Positions 9,678 through 18,949 of a DNA stretch of 40,138 bases are shown here, one piece after another. Positions within the stretch are counted from its first letter, which is position 1. Each line of letters opens with the position of its first letter. The notes below the pieces were generated by a model. It saw only the letters and a list, made by a program, of their open reading frames with translations. It did not search any database and was not told the DNA's origin. The stretch spans positions 1-40,138 of the forward strand of contig CACJBA010000010.1 in assembly GCA_902591535.1 (NCBI GenBank), read 5' to 3'. The stretch is from an uncultured Pelagibacteraceae bacterium (lineage in GTDB: Bacteria > Pseudomonadota > Alphaproteobacteria > Pelagibacterales > Pelagibacteraceae). The translations under genes and the position numbers were made by a program.

Positions 9678-10469
9678 ATGAATTTAATTAGAATTTATGG
9701 TCTTTTTTTAAGACACTTTTATTTAATAACTAGATCATTTCCAAGAATATTAGATTTAATTTATTGGCCTTCAATTCAAATTACTCTTTGGGGATTTATT
9801 TCAAATTTTTTTGCAGCTCATAGCTCTTATTATAGTGGTGCAGTAGGAGTTATTCTTTCATGTGCAATTCTTTATGATTTTTTATTTAGAACGAGTATTG
9901 GCTTTAATATGTTGTTTTTGGAGGAAATTTGGAGCAGAAATTTTACAAATCTATTTATTGCGCCGATTAAAATTAGTGAGATAATTGTCTCTCTAGTTTT
10001 TACTGCTTTAATAAGAGCATTAATTGGTTTGATACCAGCTATACTATTAACTTCTCCTTTGTTTGGTATATCTTTGCTAAAACTTGGTCTTCCTTTAGCA
10101 TTTCTTTTCGTGAGTCTGTATTTGTTTGGAATAACACTTGGTCTTTTTGTTTCAGCAGGATTGTTAAGATTTGGACCATCTTTTGAAAATATTGCATGGT
10201 CTACCATGTTTTTATTAGCACCTTTCGGCTGTATTTACTATCCAGTTGAAACACTGCCAGGAATCTTCCAATCAATCGCTTTCGCACTTCCATTGGTTTA
10301 TATTTTTGAAGAGACTAGAAATATCTTGGTCAATGGAATGGTAAATTATGAAAATATCATTAATGCAATCTATCTGAACGGCTTTTATTTAATTTTGTCT
10401 ATATTTGTATTTTATTACTCTTTCGGCAAAGCAAGAGATAAAGGAACTTTAATAAATATAGGTGAATAA
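9678..10469 (+). CDS. ABC-2 type transporter permease
   Basis: Membrane partner of the ATPase two bases upstream. The 263-residue protein has about six hydrophobic segments: around 33-50, 55-75 (GAVGVILSCAILYDF), 100-130, 135-160 (LGLPLAFLFVSLYLFGITL), 172-195 and 230-250. The LIYWPSIQITLWGF segment near residue 27 and the LAPFGCIYYPVETLP loop before the last membrane segments are characteristic of the ABC-2 / NodJ-like permease family. Substrate not deducible. The stop codon is only two bases from the 3' end of the oppositely oriented tRNA-Arg, so read-through transcription would be antisense to that tRNA. Confidence 0.88.
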   Translation: MNLIRIYGLFLRHFYLITRSFPRILDLIYWPSIQITLWGFISNFFAAHSSYYSGAVGVILSCAILYDFLFRTSIGFNMLFLEEIWSRNFTNLFIAPIKISEIIVSLVFTALIRALIGLIPAILLTSPLFGISLLKLGLPLAFLFVSLYLFGITLGLFVSAGLLRFGPSFENIAWSTMFLLAPFGCIYYPVETLPGIFQSIAFALPLVYIFEETRNILVNGMVNYENIINAIYLNGFYLILSIFVFYYSFGKARDKGTLINIGE

Positions 10470-10471
10470 AC

Positions 10472-10548
10472 TGGTGCGCCTGCTAGGAGTCGAACCCAGA
10501 ACCTCCTGATCCGAAGTCAGGCGCTCTATCCAGTTGAGCTACAAGCGC
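10472..10548 (-). tRNA. tRNA-Arg (anticodon UCG)
   Basis: The minus strand folds as a standard 77-base cloverleaf with encoded CCA. The acceptor stem is GCGCTTG / CAGGCGC with one G:U pair. The D arm is GCTC...GAGC. The anticodon stem is CCTGA / TCAGG with loop CTTCGGA, giving anticodon TCG (reads CGA and, if modified, other CGN codons). The T arm is CTGGG-TTCGACT-CCTAG. It lies antisense between two plus-strand genes, 2 bases from the permease stop and 23 bases before the rluD ATG. Confidence 0.97.
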
Positions 10549-10561
10549 ATATAGTATTAAT

Positions 10562-10567
10562 ATTATA
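10562..10567 (-). promoter_or_regulatory. Candidate -10 box for tRNA-Arg
   Basis: A perfect TATAAT on the minus strand lies 13 bases upstream of the mature tRNA 5' end, in the 23-base gap to rluD. A start about 7 bases downstream would leave a leader of roughly 7 bases for RNase P. No well-spaced -35 was found; upstream bases lie inside the rluD start. Confidence 0.4.
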
Positions 10568-10571
10568 TTTT

Positions 10572-11552
10572 ATGGAAAAAAACATTAATTTTATAGTCAA
10601 AGAGGATGAGAAGAATTTAAGGGTTGATGTTTTAATTAACAAAAGAGAGGAATTAATTAGTAGAACTAGAATTAAAAATTTAATTTTAAAAGAAAAGTTA
10701 ACACTAAATAATGAAATAATTAAAAGTCCATCAAAAAAAGTCTCAATTGGTGATACTATAAATCTTAAGATTCCAGAGCCTGAAATAGCATCCCTTAAAC
10801 CTTACGAATTTAAATTAGAAATAATATACGAAGATGATGATCTATTAGTAATTAATAAACCTGCTGGAATAATCATGCATCCAGGGGCTGGAAATTATGA
10901 TAAAACAATTGTTAATGCATTGATGCATTATGATAAGGATTCTTTATCAAATATAGGTGACGAGTTAAGACCTGGTATTGTTCATAGAATTGATAAAAAC
11001 ACATCTGGTTTAGTTGTAATTGCAAAAAACAATGAAACTCATGAAAATTTATCAAAACAATTTAGTGATCATACAATTATAAGAGAGTACCAACTTTTAA
11101 TATGGGGAAAATTAAGACCCTCCTCAGGAAGGATTGAAACATTTATAACTCGTAGTTCAAAAAATAGACAACTAATGGAAGTTAGTAGTTCTAAAGGTAA
11201 GAAAGCTATAACAAATTATAAAACACTTGAAATTTTTGAAAATCAAAAAACACCAACTTTAAGTTTAGTTGAATGCAAATTAGAAACAGGAAGAACACAT
11301 CAGATAAGAGTTCATATGAACTTTAAAGGTAATAGTCTAGTTGGAGATGACAAATATAAAAAAAAATATAAAAAATTAAAAAATATTGATTTTGATATCC
11401 AAAATTCAATTACTAAATTAAATAGACAATTTCTGCATGCAAAAACTTTAGGATTTATACATCCACGAACTAAGAAAGAGATGATTTTTTCCTCACTTTT
11501 GCCACAAGATCTAAATAATATTCTAAAAATGCTTAGAAACACTGAAGAATAA
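10572..11552 (+). CDS. rluD: 23S rRNA pseudouridine synthase, RluD type
   Basis: Converts uridines of the 23S rRNA helix 69 loop to pseudouridine. An N-terminal S4 RNA-binding domain spans about 15-75 (RVDVLINKREELISRTRIKNLI ending at IGDTINLKIPEP). The catalytic domain follows, with YEDDDLLVINKPAGIIMHPG near 86-104, the active-site motif HRIDKNTSGL (Asp141 catalytic), and the ETGRTHQIRVHM block. Length 326 matches RluD. S4 plus this length favours RluD over RluA or RluC, though RluC-type specificity cannot be excluded. It is followed 41 bases later by rpoH on the same strand. Confidence 0.9.
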   Translation: MEKNINFIVKEDEKNLRVDVLINKREELISRTRIKNLILKEKLTLNNEIIKSPSKKVSIGDTINLKIPEPEIASLKPYEFKLEIIYEDDDLLVINKPAGIIMHPGAGNYDKTIVNALMHYDKDSLSNIGDELRPGIVHRIDKNTSGLVVIAKNNETHENLSKQFSDHTIIREYQLLIWGKLRPSSGRIETFITRSSKNRQLMEVSSSKGKKAITNYKTLEIFENQKTPTLSLVECKLETGRTHQIRVHMNFKGNSLVGDDKYKKKYKKLKNIDFDIQNSITKLNRQFLHAKTLGFIHPRTKKEMIFSSLLPQDLNNILKMLRNTEE

Positions 11553-11593
11553 TATATTGAAAATTAGGTAAAATTAATTAAATAAACACTGCT

Positions 11594-12487
11594 ATGAGCA
11601 CAACAATGAGCAACAATCTACCAATCCTTTCTAATGAAGGTGGACTATCTGCATATTTAGAGCAGATTAAAAAATTTCCGATGTTAGCTGCAGAAGAGGA
11701 ATATATGCTAGCAAAAAACTGGAAAACGACTGGTAATATTAAAGCTGCAGAAAAACTAGTCACTAGTCACTTAAGATTAGTTGCAAAGATTGCTATGGGC
11801 TACAAAGGATATGGTTTGCCTGTTAATGAAATGATTTCAGAGGGAAATGTAGGTCTTATGCAAGCCGTTAAGAAATTTGAACCAGAAAAAGGTTTTAGAT
11901 TAGCAACTTATGCAATGTGGTGGATTAAAGCTTCTATCCAAGAATATATTTTAAGATCTTGGAGTCTTGTCAAAATTGGGACTACTACTGCTCAAAAAAA
12001 ATTATTTTTTAATTTAAAGAAAATTAAAAATCAAATTTCTCCAGAAACTGAAGGCGACTTAAGAGATGAACACGTTGATCATATAGCTAATAAGCTAGAT
12101 GTCAGTAAAGAGGAAGTGGTGTCTATGAATAGAAGACTTTCTGGAAAGGAGTTCTCGCTAAATGCTCAAGTTGGGGAAGATGGTGATGAATGGCAAGACT
12201 GGTTGGTTGATAAAGAACTTGATCATGACTTAAAATTTGCTCATCACGAGGAAATGGAACAAAGAAAAGATTTATTAAAAGACTCTATTAAAGTTCTTAA
12301 CGATAGAGAAAGAGAAATTTTATACTCAAGAAGACTAAATGATGACCCAACTACACTAGAAGATTTAAGTAAAAAATATAAAATTAGCAGAGAAAGAGTT
12401 AGACAAATAGAAAATAAAGCATTTGAAAAACTCCAAAAGCAAATGCTTCTATTAGCTAAATCAAAAAATCTTTTACCCGCAAACTAA
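11594..12487 (+). CDS. rpoH: RNA polymerase sigma factor RpoH (sigma-32)
   Basis: Alternative sigma factor directing heat-shock and proteostasis genes. Region 1.2/2.1 begins [19 protein letters not shown]; region 2.2-2.4 contains [25 protein letters not shown] and [15 protein letters not shown]; the RpoH box appears as [12 protein letters not shown], the feature that separates RpoH from other group sigma factors; region 4.2 carries the [17 protein letters not shown] helix-turn-helix. Length 297 is usual (~285-300). SAR11 genomes are known for having very few sigma factors, with RpoH as the alternative one. A TTGAAA at 11557-11562 is a possible -35. The stop overlaps the convergent purA stop. 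Confidence 0.96.
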   Translation: MSTTMSNNLPILSNEGGLSAYLEQIKKFPMLAAEEEYMLAKNWKTTGNIKAAEKLVTSHLRLVAKIAMGYKGYGLPVNEMISEGNVGLMQAVKKFEPEKGFRLATYAMWWIKASIQEYILRSWSLVKIGTTTAQKKLFFNLKKIKNQISPETEGDLRDEHVDHIANKLDVSKEEVVSMNRRLSGKEFSLNAQVGEDGDEWQDWLVDKELDHDLKFAHHEEMEQRKDLLKDSIKVLNDREREILYSRRLNDDPTTLEDLSKKYKISRERVRQIENKAFEKLQKQMLLLAKSKNLLPAN

Positions 12488-13776
12488 ACTTCAAAAGGGT
12501 TTTCAATTAAAATAGTATCATCTCTTTCTGGACTAGTTGAGATACTTGATACTTTTGCACCAATAAAATCTTCAACAGCAAAAATATATTTTTTTGCATT
12601 TTCAGGTAATGAGTCCAGATTTTTAACTCCATTTGTAGAAACTTTCCAACCTGGAAAAGTTTCATAAATTGGTTTTATTTTTATTTGATCTTCTACAGCA
12701 GTAGGTAAATAATCTAATCTTTTACCATCAAGCTCATAAGCAACACACATTTTAATTTCATTTAATTCATCGAGTACATCTAATTTTGTCAAAGCGATAC
12801 CATCAATCCCTGAAACTTTAATAGTTTGCCTTACCAAAACACCGTCAAACCATCCGCATCTTCTTTTTCTACTTGTAACAGTTCCAAATTCTTTTCCGCG
12901 TGTTCCTAAAAGTTCACCAACATCATCTGTTAACTCTGTAGGAAAAGGTCCTTCTCCAACTCTTGTTGTATAAGCTTTTGTAATTCCAAGAACATAATTA
13001 ATCGAATTAGGGCCACAACCGGTTCCTGTAGCTGCACTTGAGGCGACAGTATTAGATGAAGTTACATAAGGATAAGTTCCATGATCTACATCAAGTAAAA
13101 TACCTTGGGCTCCTTCGAATAAAATTTTCTTTTTTTGTTTTTTAAATTGATCAATCTTTAGCCAAACTGGCTGAGAAAATTCTAATATTTTAGGGGCAAT
13201 TTTAAGCAAATCAGATTTAAGCTGATCTTTTTCAAAAATTTTTTTTCCTAGGCCTTTTCTAATTGCATTATGATGAACTAGTACAGAGTTGAGTCTTTGA
13301 TCTAAATTTTTTTCAGATCTTAGATCCATAACTCTTATAGATCTTCTTCCAACTTTATCTTCATATGCTGGTCCAATTCCACGTCTTGTAGTTCCTATTT
13401 TGCTTTTTCCTGCTGCATCTTCTCTAATCTCATCCATTTCTCTATGAAAAGGCAAAATTAAATTTGCGGACTCCGAAATAATAAAATTATTTACATTTAC
13501 CTCTACACCTTTAGATTTTATTTCTTCTATTTCCTCTAATAAAGCCCATGGATCTACGACAACTCCGTTGCCAATAATTGATATTTTTCCTTTTCTAACT
13601 ATTCCAGATGGCAATAATCTCAATTTATAAGTAACACCATCAATCACCAAAGTATGACCAGCATTGTGACCTCCTTGGAATCTTATTACTACATCAGCCT
13701 GTTCAGATAACCAATCAACAATTTTTCCTTTACCTTCGTCACCCCATTGAGATCCAACAACGACTATATTTTTCAT
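12484..13776 (-). CDS. purA: Adenylosuccinate synthetase
   Basis: GTP-dependent ligation of IMP and aspartate to adenylosuccinate, the first committed step to AMP. The GTP-binding loop GDEGKGK is at 12-18 (after VVGSQW), GGHNAGH at 35-41, the [14 protein letters not shown] block, [20 protein letters not shown], the [10 protein letters not shown] segment, and the C-terminal [10 protein letters not shown] guanine-binding motif. Length 430 is canonical. The start is 1 base into the thiD stop region, so thiD and purA are end-to-end on one transcript. It converges on rpoH with overlapping stop codons. Confidence 0.98.
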   Translation of the reverse strand: MKNIVVVGSQWGDEGKGKIVDWLSEQADVVIRFQGGHNAGHTLVIDGVTYKLRLLPSGIVRKGKISIIGNGVVVDPWALLEEIEEIKSKGVEVNVNNFIISESANLILPFHREMDEIREDAAGKSKIGTTRRGIGPAYEDKVGRRSIRVMDLRSEKNLDQRLNSVLVHHNAIRKGLGKKIFEKDQLKSDLLKIAPKILEFSQPVWLKIDQFKKQKKKILFEGAQGILLDVDHGTYPYVTSSNTVASSAATGTGCGPNSINYVLGITKAYTTRVGEGPFPTELTDDVGELLGTRGKEFGTVTSRKRRCGWFDGVLVRQTIKVSGIDGIALTKLDVLDELNEIKMCVAYELDGKRLDYLPTAVEDQIKIKPIYETFPGWKVSTNGVKNLDSLPENAKKYIFAVEDFIGAKVSSISTSPERDDTILIENPFEV

Positions 13777-14588
13777 TATTTAAATTTTCTGTTTACTTTT
13801 AAGGAAGTGAGATGGTTAATTGGGCCATGACCTTTTCCATATTTCGGGTTTGATTTAATTGCAGAATTTACATACTTAATTCCTAGCTCACAAGATTTCT
13901 TTACTGTTTTTCCACATGATAAAAAAGTTGTAATTGAGCTAGATAATGTACAACCTGTACCATGCGTATTCTTTGTTTTGTGACGCTCGCTTTTGAAGAT
14001 CTTTATGTTTTTTTTGTTTATTAAAATATCTATTACATTTTTATGTTTTAAATGACCACCTTTAATAAGTACATTTTTAGCTCCTAATTCTATAAGTTTA
14101 TTAGCAGCAAAAATCATATCCTCTTCTGTTATAATTGTTTTTTTAGTCAAAATTTCTGTCTCTGGGATATTGGGGGTAATAAGTGATACTTTTTTAATTA
14201 ATTTTAATTTTAATAATTGAATAGCTTTAGTATCTATAAGTTTAGCCCCTCCTTTAGCAACCATCACTGGATCTAATACGATATTTTTAACTTTAATTAC
14301 ATCCAGAGCTTTCAGAACCATTCTAACAACCTCTGAAGAATGTAGCATACCAATTTTTATTGCATCAGGTCTTATATCTTTGCAACTATAAATAATTTGA
14401 TTAAAAATTTCTTTTGGATTAATTCCAACAATTGATTTTACTCCTGTGGTATTTTGAGAGGTAACTGCTGTTATTGCTGTCATTGCATAAGAGCCTAGAG
14501 CAGTAACAGTTTTTATATCAGCTTGAATACCTGCTCCACCAGATGAATCAGATCCTGCAATAATTAAAACTTTGGACTGTGGTTTCAA
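13776..14588 (-). CDS. thiD: Hydroxymethylpyrimidine (phosphate) kinase
   Basis: Phosphorylates HMP and HMP-phosphate to HMP diphosphate for thiamine synthesis. It is a ribokinase-fold protein: N-terminal [18 protein letters not shown] (substrate loop near 10-27), VTSQNTTGV, the [14 protein letters not shown] block, LITPNIPE, and the C-terminal [12 protein letters not shown] anion hole and catalytic Asp region. Length 270 is usual. SAR11 strains are known to lack thiC and depend on imported HMP or its analogue; a ThiD here and a ThiE-like gene at 33602 fit such salvage. It is wedged between glmM (1 base) and purA (1-base overlap), with no riboswitch-sized gap ahead of it. Confidence 0.94.
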   Translation of the reverse strand: MKPQSKVLIIAGSDSSGGAGIQADIKTVTALGSYAMTAITAVTSQNTTGVKSIVGINPKEIFNQIIYSCKDIRPDAIKIGMLHSSEVVRMVLKALDVIKVKNIVLDPVMVAKGGAKLIDTKAIQLLKLKLIKKVSLITPNIPETEILTKKTIITEEDMIFAANKLIELGAKNVLIKGGHLKHKNVIDILINKKNIKIFKSERHKTKNTHGTGCTLSSSITTFLSCGKTVKKSCELGIKYVNSAIKSNPKYGKGHGPINHLTSLKVNRKFK

Positions 14589-14589
14589 T

Positions 14590-15921
14590 TTATTTAATTT
14601 TTTTTGTAATCATATTTACACATTTGTATAAAAGAGCTTTATTTTCACTTTCTCCCATAACTCTTATTTTAGATTCTGTTCCTGATTTTCTTACTAAAAT
14701 TCTTCCATTACCTTTGATTAATTTATCTGCATTTTTTATAATTTTTTTTATCTCTGGTTTATTGATTATATTTTTATCTTTAACTTCGATATTTTCTAAA
14801 AGCTGAGGTGTTTTCTTAAATTGATCAAAAAATTCACTTGCCTTTTTTCCTTTTCTTAAAGCAAAAAGAGCTTCTAAAGCTACTAGCAAACCATCTCCTG
14901 TAGTTGCAAATTTACCTAAAATAATATGTCCCGATTGTTCACCACCTAAATTAAAATTATATTTCTGCATTTTTTCTTTAACATATCTATCTCCAACATA
15001 TGCCCTTAGAAATTTTATTCCTTTTGATTTAAAATATTTTTCTAACCCATAATTTGACATTAATGTTCCAACAACTCCCCCTTTTAACATTTTTTTGTTT
15101 TTCCATCTTGTTGCTAAAGCAGCAATAATTTGATCTCCATCTATTATATTGCTTTTTTCATCACACATTATAATTCTATCAGCATCTCCATCTAAAGATA
15201 TTCCAATATGTGCTTTATATTTTTTTACAGCAGATCTGATTTTTCTTGGAAAAGTTGATCCACATTTTTTATTAATGTTTAAACCATTTGGTTTAATTCC
15301 TATTGCTATGACTTTAGCTCCTAATGATTTCAATAATTTAGGACCTGCCTTATAACCAGCACCATTTGCACAATCGATTACTATTCGTAGTCCTCTTAAG
15401 TTGAACTCTTTAGTGAAATTTTTTTTTAATATTTTAATATATTTTTTGGTGCCTGTTTCTAATCTTTTAACTCTTCCTAATTTTTCAGAATGCGAAAGGT
15501 TTTTTGAGATTTTCTTATCTATAAGTCCCTCAATTTTTTTTTCTATTTTATCTGATAATTTCATTCCATCAGGACCAAACAATTTTAAACCATTATCAAA
15601 ATGTGGATTGTGAGAGGCAGTGATCATTATACCCATATTAGCCTTCATTTCTTTTGTTAGCATAGCCAACCCATTAGTTGGTAAGGGTCCTAGAGTATAA
15701 ACATGCATACCAGCTGAAGCCAAACCTGAAACAAGAGCTGGCTCAAGTGTATATCCTGACAATCTCGTATCTTTTGCAATTATTGCTGTTTGTTTTCTTT
15801 TTTTTTGAGATTTAAAGTATGTTCCGCTAGCAAGTCCAAATTTAAAGAACATATCTCCATTTATATATTTACTATTGACTGCTCCTCTTATTCCATCTGT
15901 TCCGAAATATTTTTTTGTCAT
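14590..15921 (-). CDS. glmM: Phosphoglucosamine mutase
   Basis: Interconverts glucosamine 6-phosphate and glucosamine 1-phosphate, feeding UDP-GlcNAc for peptidoglycan and lipopolysaccharide. N-terminal FGTDGIRG; active-site phosphoserine motif ITASHNP with Ser103; metal loop SLDGDADRI near residue 242; sugar loop GGEQSGHI; phosphate loop RKSGTESKIRVM near the C-terminus. Length 443 is canonical (~445). Order ftsH-folP-glmM is common in proteobacteria. Its start codon shares a base with the folP stop. Confidence 0.96.
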   Translation of the reverse strand: MTKKYFGTDGIRGAVNSKYINGDMFFKFGLASGTYFKSQKKRKQTAIIAKDTRLSGYTLEPALVSGLASAGMHVYTLGPLPTNGLAMLTKEMKANMGIMITASHNPHFDNGLKLFGPDGMKLSDKIEKKIEGLIDKKISKNLSHSEKLGRVKRLETGTKKYIKILKKNFTKEFNLRGLRIVIDCANGAGYKAGPKLLKSLGAKVIAIGIKPNGLNINKKCGSTFPRKIRSAVKKYKAHIGISLDGDADRIIMCDEKSNIIDGDQIIAALATRWKNKKMLKGGVVGTLMSNYGLEKYFKSKGIKFLRAYVGDRYVKEKMQKYNFNLGGEQSGHIILGKFATTGDGLLVALEALFALRKGKKASEFFDQFKKTPQLLENIEVKDKNIINKPEIKKIIKNADKLIKGNGRILVRKSGTESKIRVMGESENKALLYKCVNMITKKIK

Positions 15922-16973
15922 TAATTTTTGACTATCTCGTTAAAAACTTTAATTCCTTGCTTAACTTCATTAACATCATGAATTCTTAAAATCTGAATTC
16001 CTTGCATCAAAAGATATATTGAAGAGGCCATAGTTCCACCGATCCTTGTTTTGCTATCATTTTTTTTTGATATATCTTTAATAAATCTTTTTCTTGAATT
16101 CCCTACTAGTATAGGAAAACCTAATGAATGAAAAATAGAAACACCTCTTATAAGATTCATATTATGTTTCAAATTTTTTCCAAATCCAATTCCAGGATCT
16201 AAAATTATATTATTGTGTTTAATACCCTTAGACCTTATTAACTTAATCTTATCTTCAAAATAATCATATATATCTAGTAATTCATTTTTATATTTCGCCT
16301 TCTTTTGCATATTTTCTGGAGTCCCAACTGAATGCTGTATTACAAATGGAATTTTATATTTTTTTAAAATATTTATTGTTTTGGGATCATAACTTAACCC
16401 TGAAACATCATTAATCAGTTTAACTCCCATCCTAATACCATTTTCCATAATTCTAGACTTTCTTGTATCTAAAGATATTGGTATTTTTTTTACAATTAAT
16501 TTTAATATCTTATTAATTCTATTCCATTCTTGCTTTTCATTTACAGGCTTCGATCCTGGTCTTGTAGACTCTCCACCAACATCTATTATAGATGCGCCAC
16601 TTTTGTATAAATTAATAGCATGACTGGTGCCCTTATTTTTTTTATTAAATTTTCCTCCATCCGAAAAACTGTCGGGTGTAAGATTTAATACTCCTAAAAT
16701 ATTTGGAATTTTTTTAAAATTAAAATTAGAAAAATTTGTTTTTTTTGAATTTATTTTTTTAATATCAGCATTTATTTTTTTTTTTAACTTACTTGGTAAT
16801 TTCTTGACTTGATTTATAGAAATTCTTCTGATCTTTTTTCTTGTAATAATCTCAACATGGTCAAAAGATATTTCTTTAATCTGATGTAACGGAATGGATT
16901 TTTTTTTATTTACTAAAATTTTAGATTTATTACCAAAATAGAAATTACACACTCTTGTGTAATATCTTTGCAT
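15921..16973 (-). CDS. folP: Dihydropteroate synthase with N-terminal extension
   Basis: Joins HMP-dihydropterin diphosphate with p-aminobenzoate to form dihydropteroate for folate. The TIM-barrel core starts near residue 91 with ILGVLNLTPDSFSDGG, followed by IIDVGGESTRPGSKPV, PISLDTRK, LINDVSGLS and ILDPGIGFGKN. It is 350 residues, about 70 longer than E. coli FolP, because of a Lys/Ile-rich N-terminal segment of some 85 residues with no motif I recognise; related extensions occur in other alphaproteobacterial FolP proteins. No internal ATG with an obvious ribosome site argues for a shorter start. It sits between ftsH (6 bases) and glmM. Confidence 0.94.
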   Translation of the reverse strand: MQRYYTRVCNFYFGNKSKILVNKKKSIPLHQIKEISFDHVEIITRKKIRRISINQVKKLPSKLKKKINADIKKINSKKTNFSNFNFKKIPNILGVLNLTPDSFSDGGKFNKKNKGTSHAINLYKSGASIIDVGGESTRPGSKPVNEKQEWNRINKILKLIVKKIPISLDTRKSRIMENGIRMGVKLINDVSGLSYDPKTINILKKYKIPFVIQHSVGTPENMQKKAKYKNELLDIYDYFEDKIKLIRSKGIKHNNIILDPGIGFGKNLKHNMNLIRGVSIFHSLGFPILVGNSRKRFIKDISKKNDSKTRIGGTMASSIYLLMQGIQILRIHDVNEVKQGIKVFNEIVKN

Positions 16974-16979
16974 TATTTA

Positions 16980-18887
16980 TTAATGAACGATTTTAGGTTT
17001 CAAACCCATAGCACCCAGAGCTGAGTCTTGATCTTCTTTTGACTCAGGATTTTCTAAAGTTTTGTCTTTAGGGTATAAATTTTTATTAATTATATTCTCT
17101 ATTTCTTCACCAGTTAAAGTTTCATAGGTTATAAGTGCTTTAGCAATTTTGTGTAAATCATCTATTTTTTCCGTCAAGATTTGCTTAGCTTTATTGTATC
17201 CTTCGTCAACAAGTTTTCTAATTTCCTTATCAATTTTTTGAGCAACTTCCTCTGAAACTGATTGGGTTTGAGTAACAGATCTGCCTAAAAATACTTCTTC
17301 TTGATTTTCTCCATATTCTACTGGACCCATTTCTTCACTCATACCATATTTTGTTACCATCGCTCTTGCAAGTTGAGTTGCTTGGTTAATGTCTGAACCA
17401 TTCCCACCGCCTGCCCCTGTAGATATATTATCTTTTCCAAAAATTAATTCTTCAGCTACTCTGCCCCCAAAACAAACAGCCAATCTTGCCTTAAGATATT
17501 TAATTGAATATCCATGTTTGTCTCTTTCAGGCAAATTCATTACCATTCCAAGAGCTCTTCCTCTAGGTATAATAGTGGCTTTGTGTATTGGATCATAGCT
17601 TGGCATATTAAAAGATACTAAAGCATGACCACCTTCATGGTATGCAGTTAATTTTTTCTCCTCTTCGGTCATTACCATTGATCGTCTTTCAGCTCCCATC
17701 ATAACTTTATCTTTTGCTTCTTCAAATTCTAGCAAAGTCACAATTCTTTTATTTTTTCTGGCTGCCAGTAAGGCTGCCTCATTAACTATATTTGCTAAAT
17801 CTGCTCCTGAAAAACCAGGCGTTCCTCTGGCTATAGTTCTTAAATTCACATCTGGTGCCATTTTTATTTTTTTTACGTGAACTTTTAAAATTTTTTCTCT
17901 ACCAATTATATCTGGATTAGAAACAACTACCTGTCGATCAAATCTTCCAGGCCTTAATAACGCCGGATCAAGTACATCAGGTCTATTTGTTGCTGCAATA
18001 ATTATTACACCCTCATTTGTATCAAATCCGTCCATTTCAACTAACAACTGATTTAAAGTTTGCTCTCTCTCATCATTTCCACCTCCTAAGCCAGCTCCTC
18101 TACTTCTACCTACAGCATCAATTTCATCAATAAAAATTATACATGGGGAGTTTTTCTTTCCTTGTTCAAACATGTCTCTAACTCTTGAGGCACCTACTCC
18201 AACAAACATTTCAACAAAATCTGAACCAGATATTGTAAAAAAAGGAACTCCTGCTTCACCTGCTATTGCTCTAGCTAAAAGAGTTTTTCCTGTACCCGGA
18301 GGACCAACTAACAATGCCCCTCTAGGAATCTTGCCTCCTAACCTACTAAATTTTTTTGGATCTTTTAAAAATTCTACAATTTCCTCAACTTCTTCTTTTG
18401 CTTCTTCAACACCTGCTACATCATTAAATGTAACTTTGCCTTTGAGCTCATTCATCATCTTGGCTTTTGATTTACCAAAACCCATTGCTCCACCTTTACC
18501 ACCTTGCATTTGTCTCATAAAGAAAATCCACACTGCAATTAATAATAGCATTGGAAACCATGATAAAAGTACTCCAAATAGAGAAGGCATTTTTTCATCT
18601 AAAGGTGCAGCTGAAATGCTAACACCTTTGTCTGATAATTTTTCAATTAAATTAGGGTCATTTGGAGCATAAGTTGAAAAAGAATTACCGTTTGAATAAA
18701 CACCTTTTATATTGTTTCCTTGAATTTCAACTTTTAAAACTTCTCCTTTATCTACAGAAGTTAAGAAATCAGAAAAAATTATCTGATTTCCACCTCTTAT
18801 ATCAGATTGGGGATTTTTAAAAATGTTATAAAGACCAATAGTTAGGAAGACTATTATACCCCACATCGCAAGATTTTTTAAATTCAT
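16980..18887 (-). CDS. ftsH: ATP-dependent zinc metalloprotease FtsH
   Basis: Membrane-anchored hexameric AAA+ protease that degrades misfolded membrane proteins and regulators such as RpoH and LpxC in model bacteria. Membrane segments lie near residues 5-23 and 105-124, bounding a small periplasmic domain. The AAA domain has Walker A GPPGTGKT at 195-202, Walker [13 protein letters not shown], and the arginine-finger region [12 protein letters not shown]. The zinc protease site is HEGGH at 417-421. Length 635 is usual. It follows tilS after 62 bases; TTGTTA (18921-18916) and TATTTT (18899-18894) on the minus strand, 16 apart, are a weak promoter candidate. Confidence 0.98.
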   Translation of the reverse strand: MNLKNLAMWGIIVFLTIGLYNIFKNPQSDIRGGNQIIFSDFLTSVDKGEVLKVEIQGNNIKGVYSNGNSFSTYAPNDPNLIEKLSDKGVSISAAPLDEKMPSLFGVLLSWFPMLLLIAVWIFFMRQMQGGKGGAMGFGKSKAKMMNELKGKVTFNDVAGVEEAKEEVEEIVEFLKDPKKFSRLGGKIPRGALLVGPPGTGKTLLARAIAGEAGVPFFTISGSDFVEMFVGVGASRVRDMFEQGKKNSPCIIFIDEIDAVGRSRGAGLGGGNDEREQTLNQLLVEMDGFDTNEGVIIIAATNRPDVLDPALLRPGRFDRQVVVSNPDIIGREKILKVHVKKIKMAPDVNLRTIARGTPGFSGADLANIVNEAALLAARKNKRIVTLLEFEEAKDKVMMGAERRSMVMTEEEKKLTAYHEGGHALVSFNMPSYDPIHKATIIPRGRALGMVMNLPERDKHGYSIKYLKARLAVCFGGRVAEELIFGKDNISTGAGGGNGSDINQATQLARAMVTKYGMSEEMGPVEYGENQEEVFLGRSVTQTQSVSEEVAQKIDKEIRKLVDEGYNKAKQILTEKIDDLHKIAKALITYETLTGEEIENIINKNLYPKDKTLENPESKEDQDSALGAMGLKPKIVH

Positions 18888-18949
18888 GTATTTAAAATAA
18901 GAATTATTGATAAATTAACAAGTGACAAAATAACAATAATTCTGTGAAA

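Noticed and set aside
9872..10207. 111-codon open frame on the minus strand inside the ABC-2 permease
   Set aside because: It lies opposite a well-supported permease with continuous membrane segments; no ribosome site and no recognisable domain.
11557..11585. TTGAAA with AAATAA at 17-base spacing as an rpoH promoter
   Set aside because: The -35 is good but the -10 matches poorly; in such AT-rich DNA I did not list it as a feature.
18172..18672. 166-codon open frame on the plus strand inside ftsH
   Set aside because: It is the antisense shadow of the conserved AAA domain of FtsH on the minus strand; composition is Pro/Ser-rich and no motif is recognisable.
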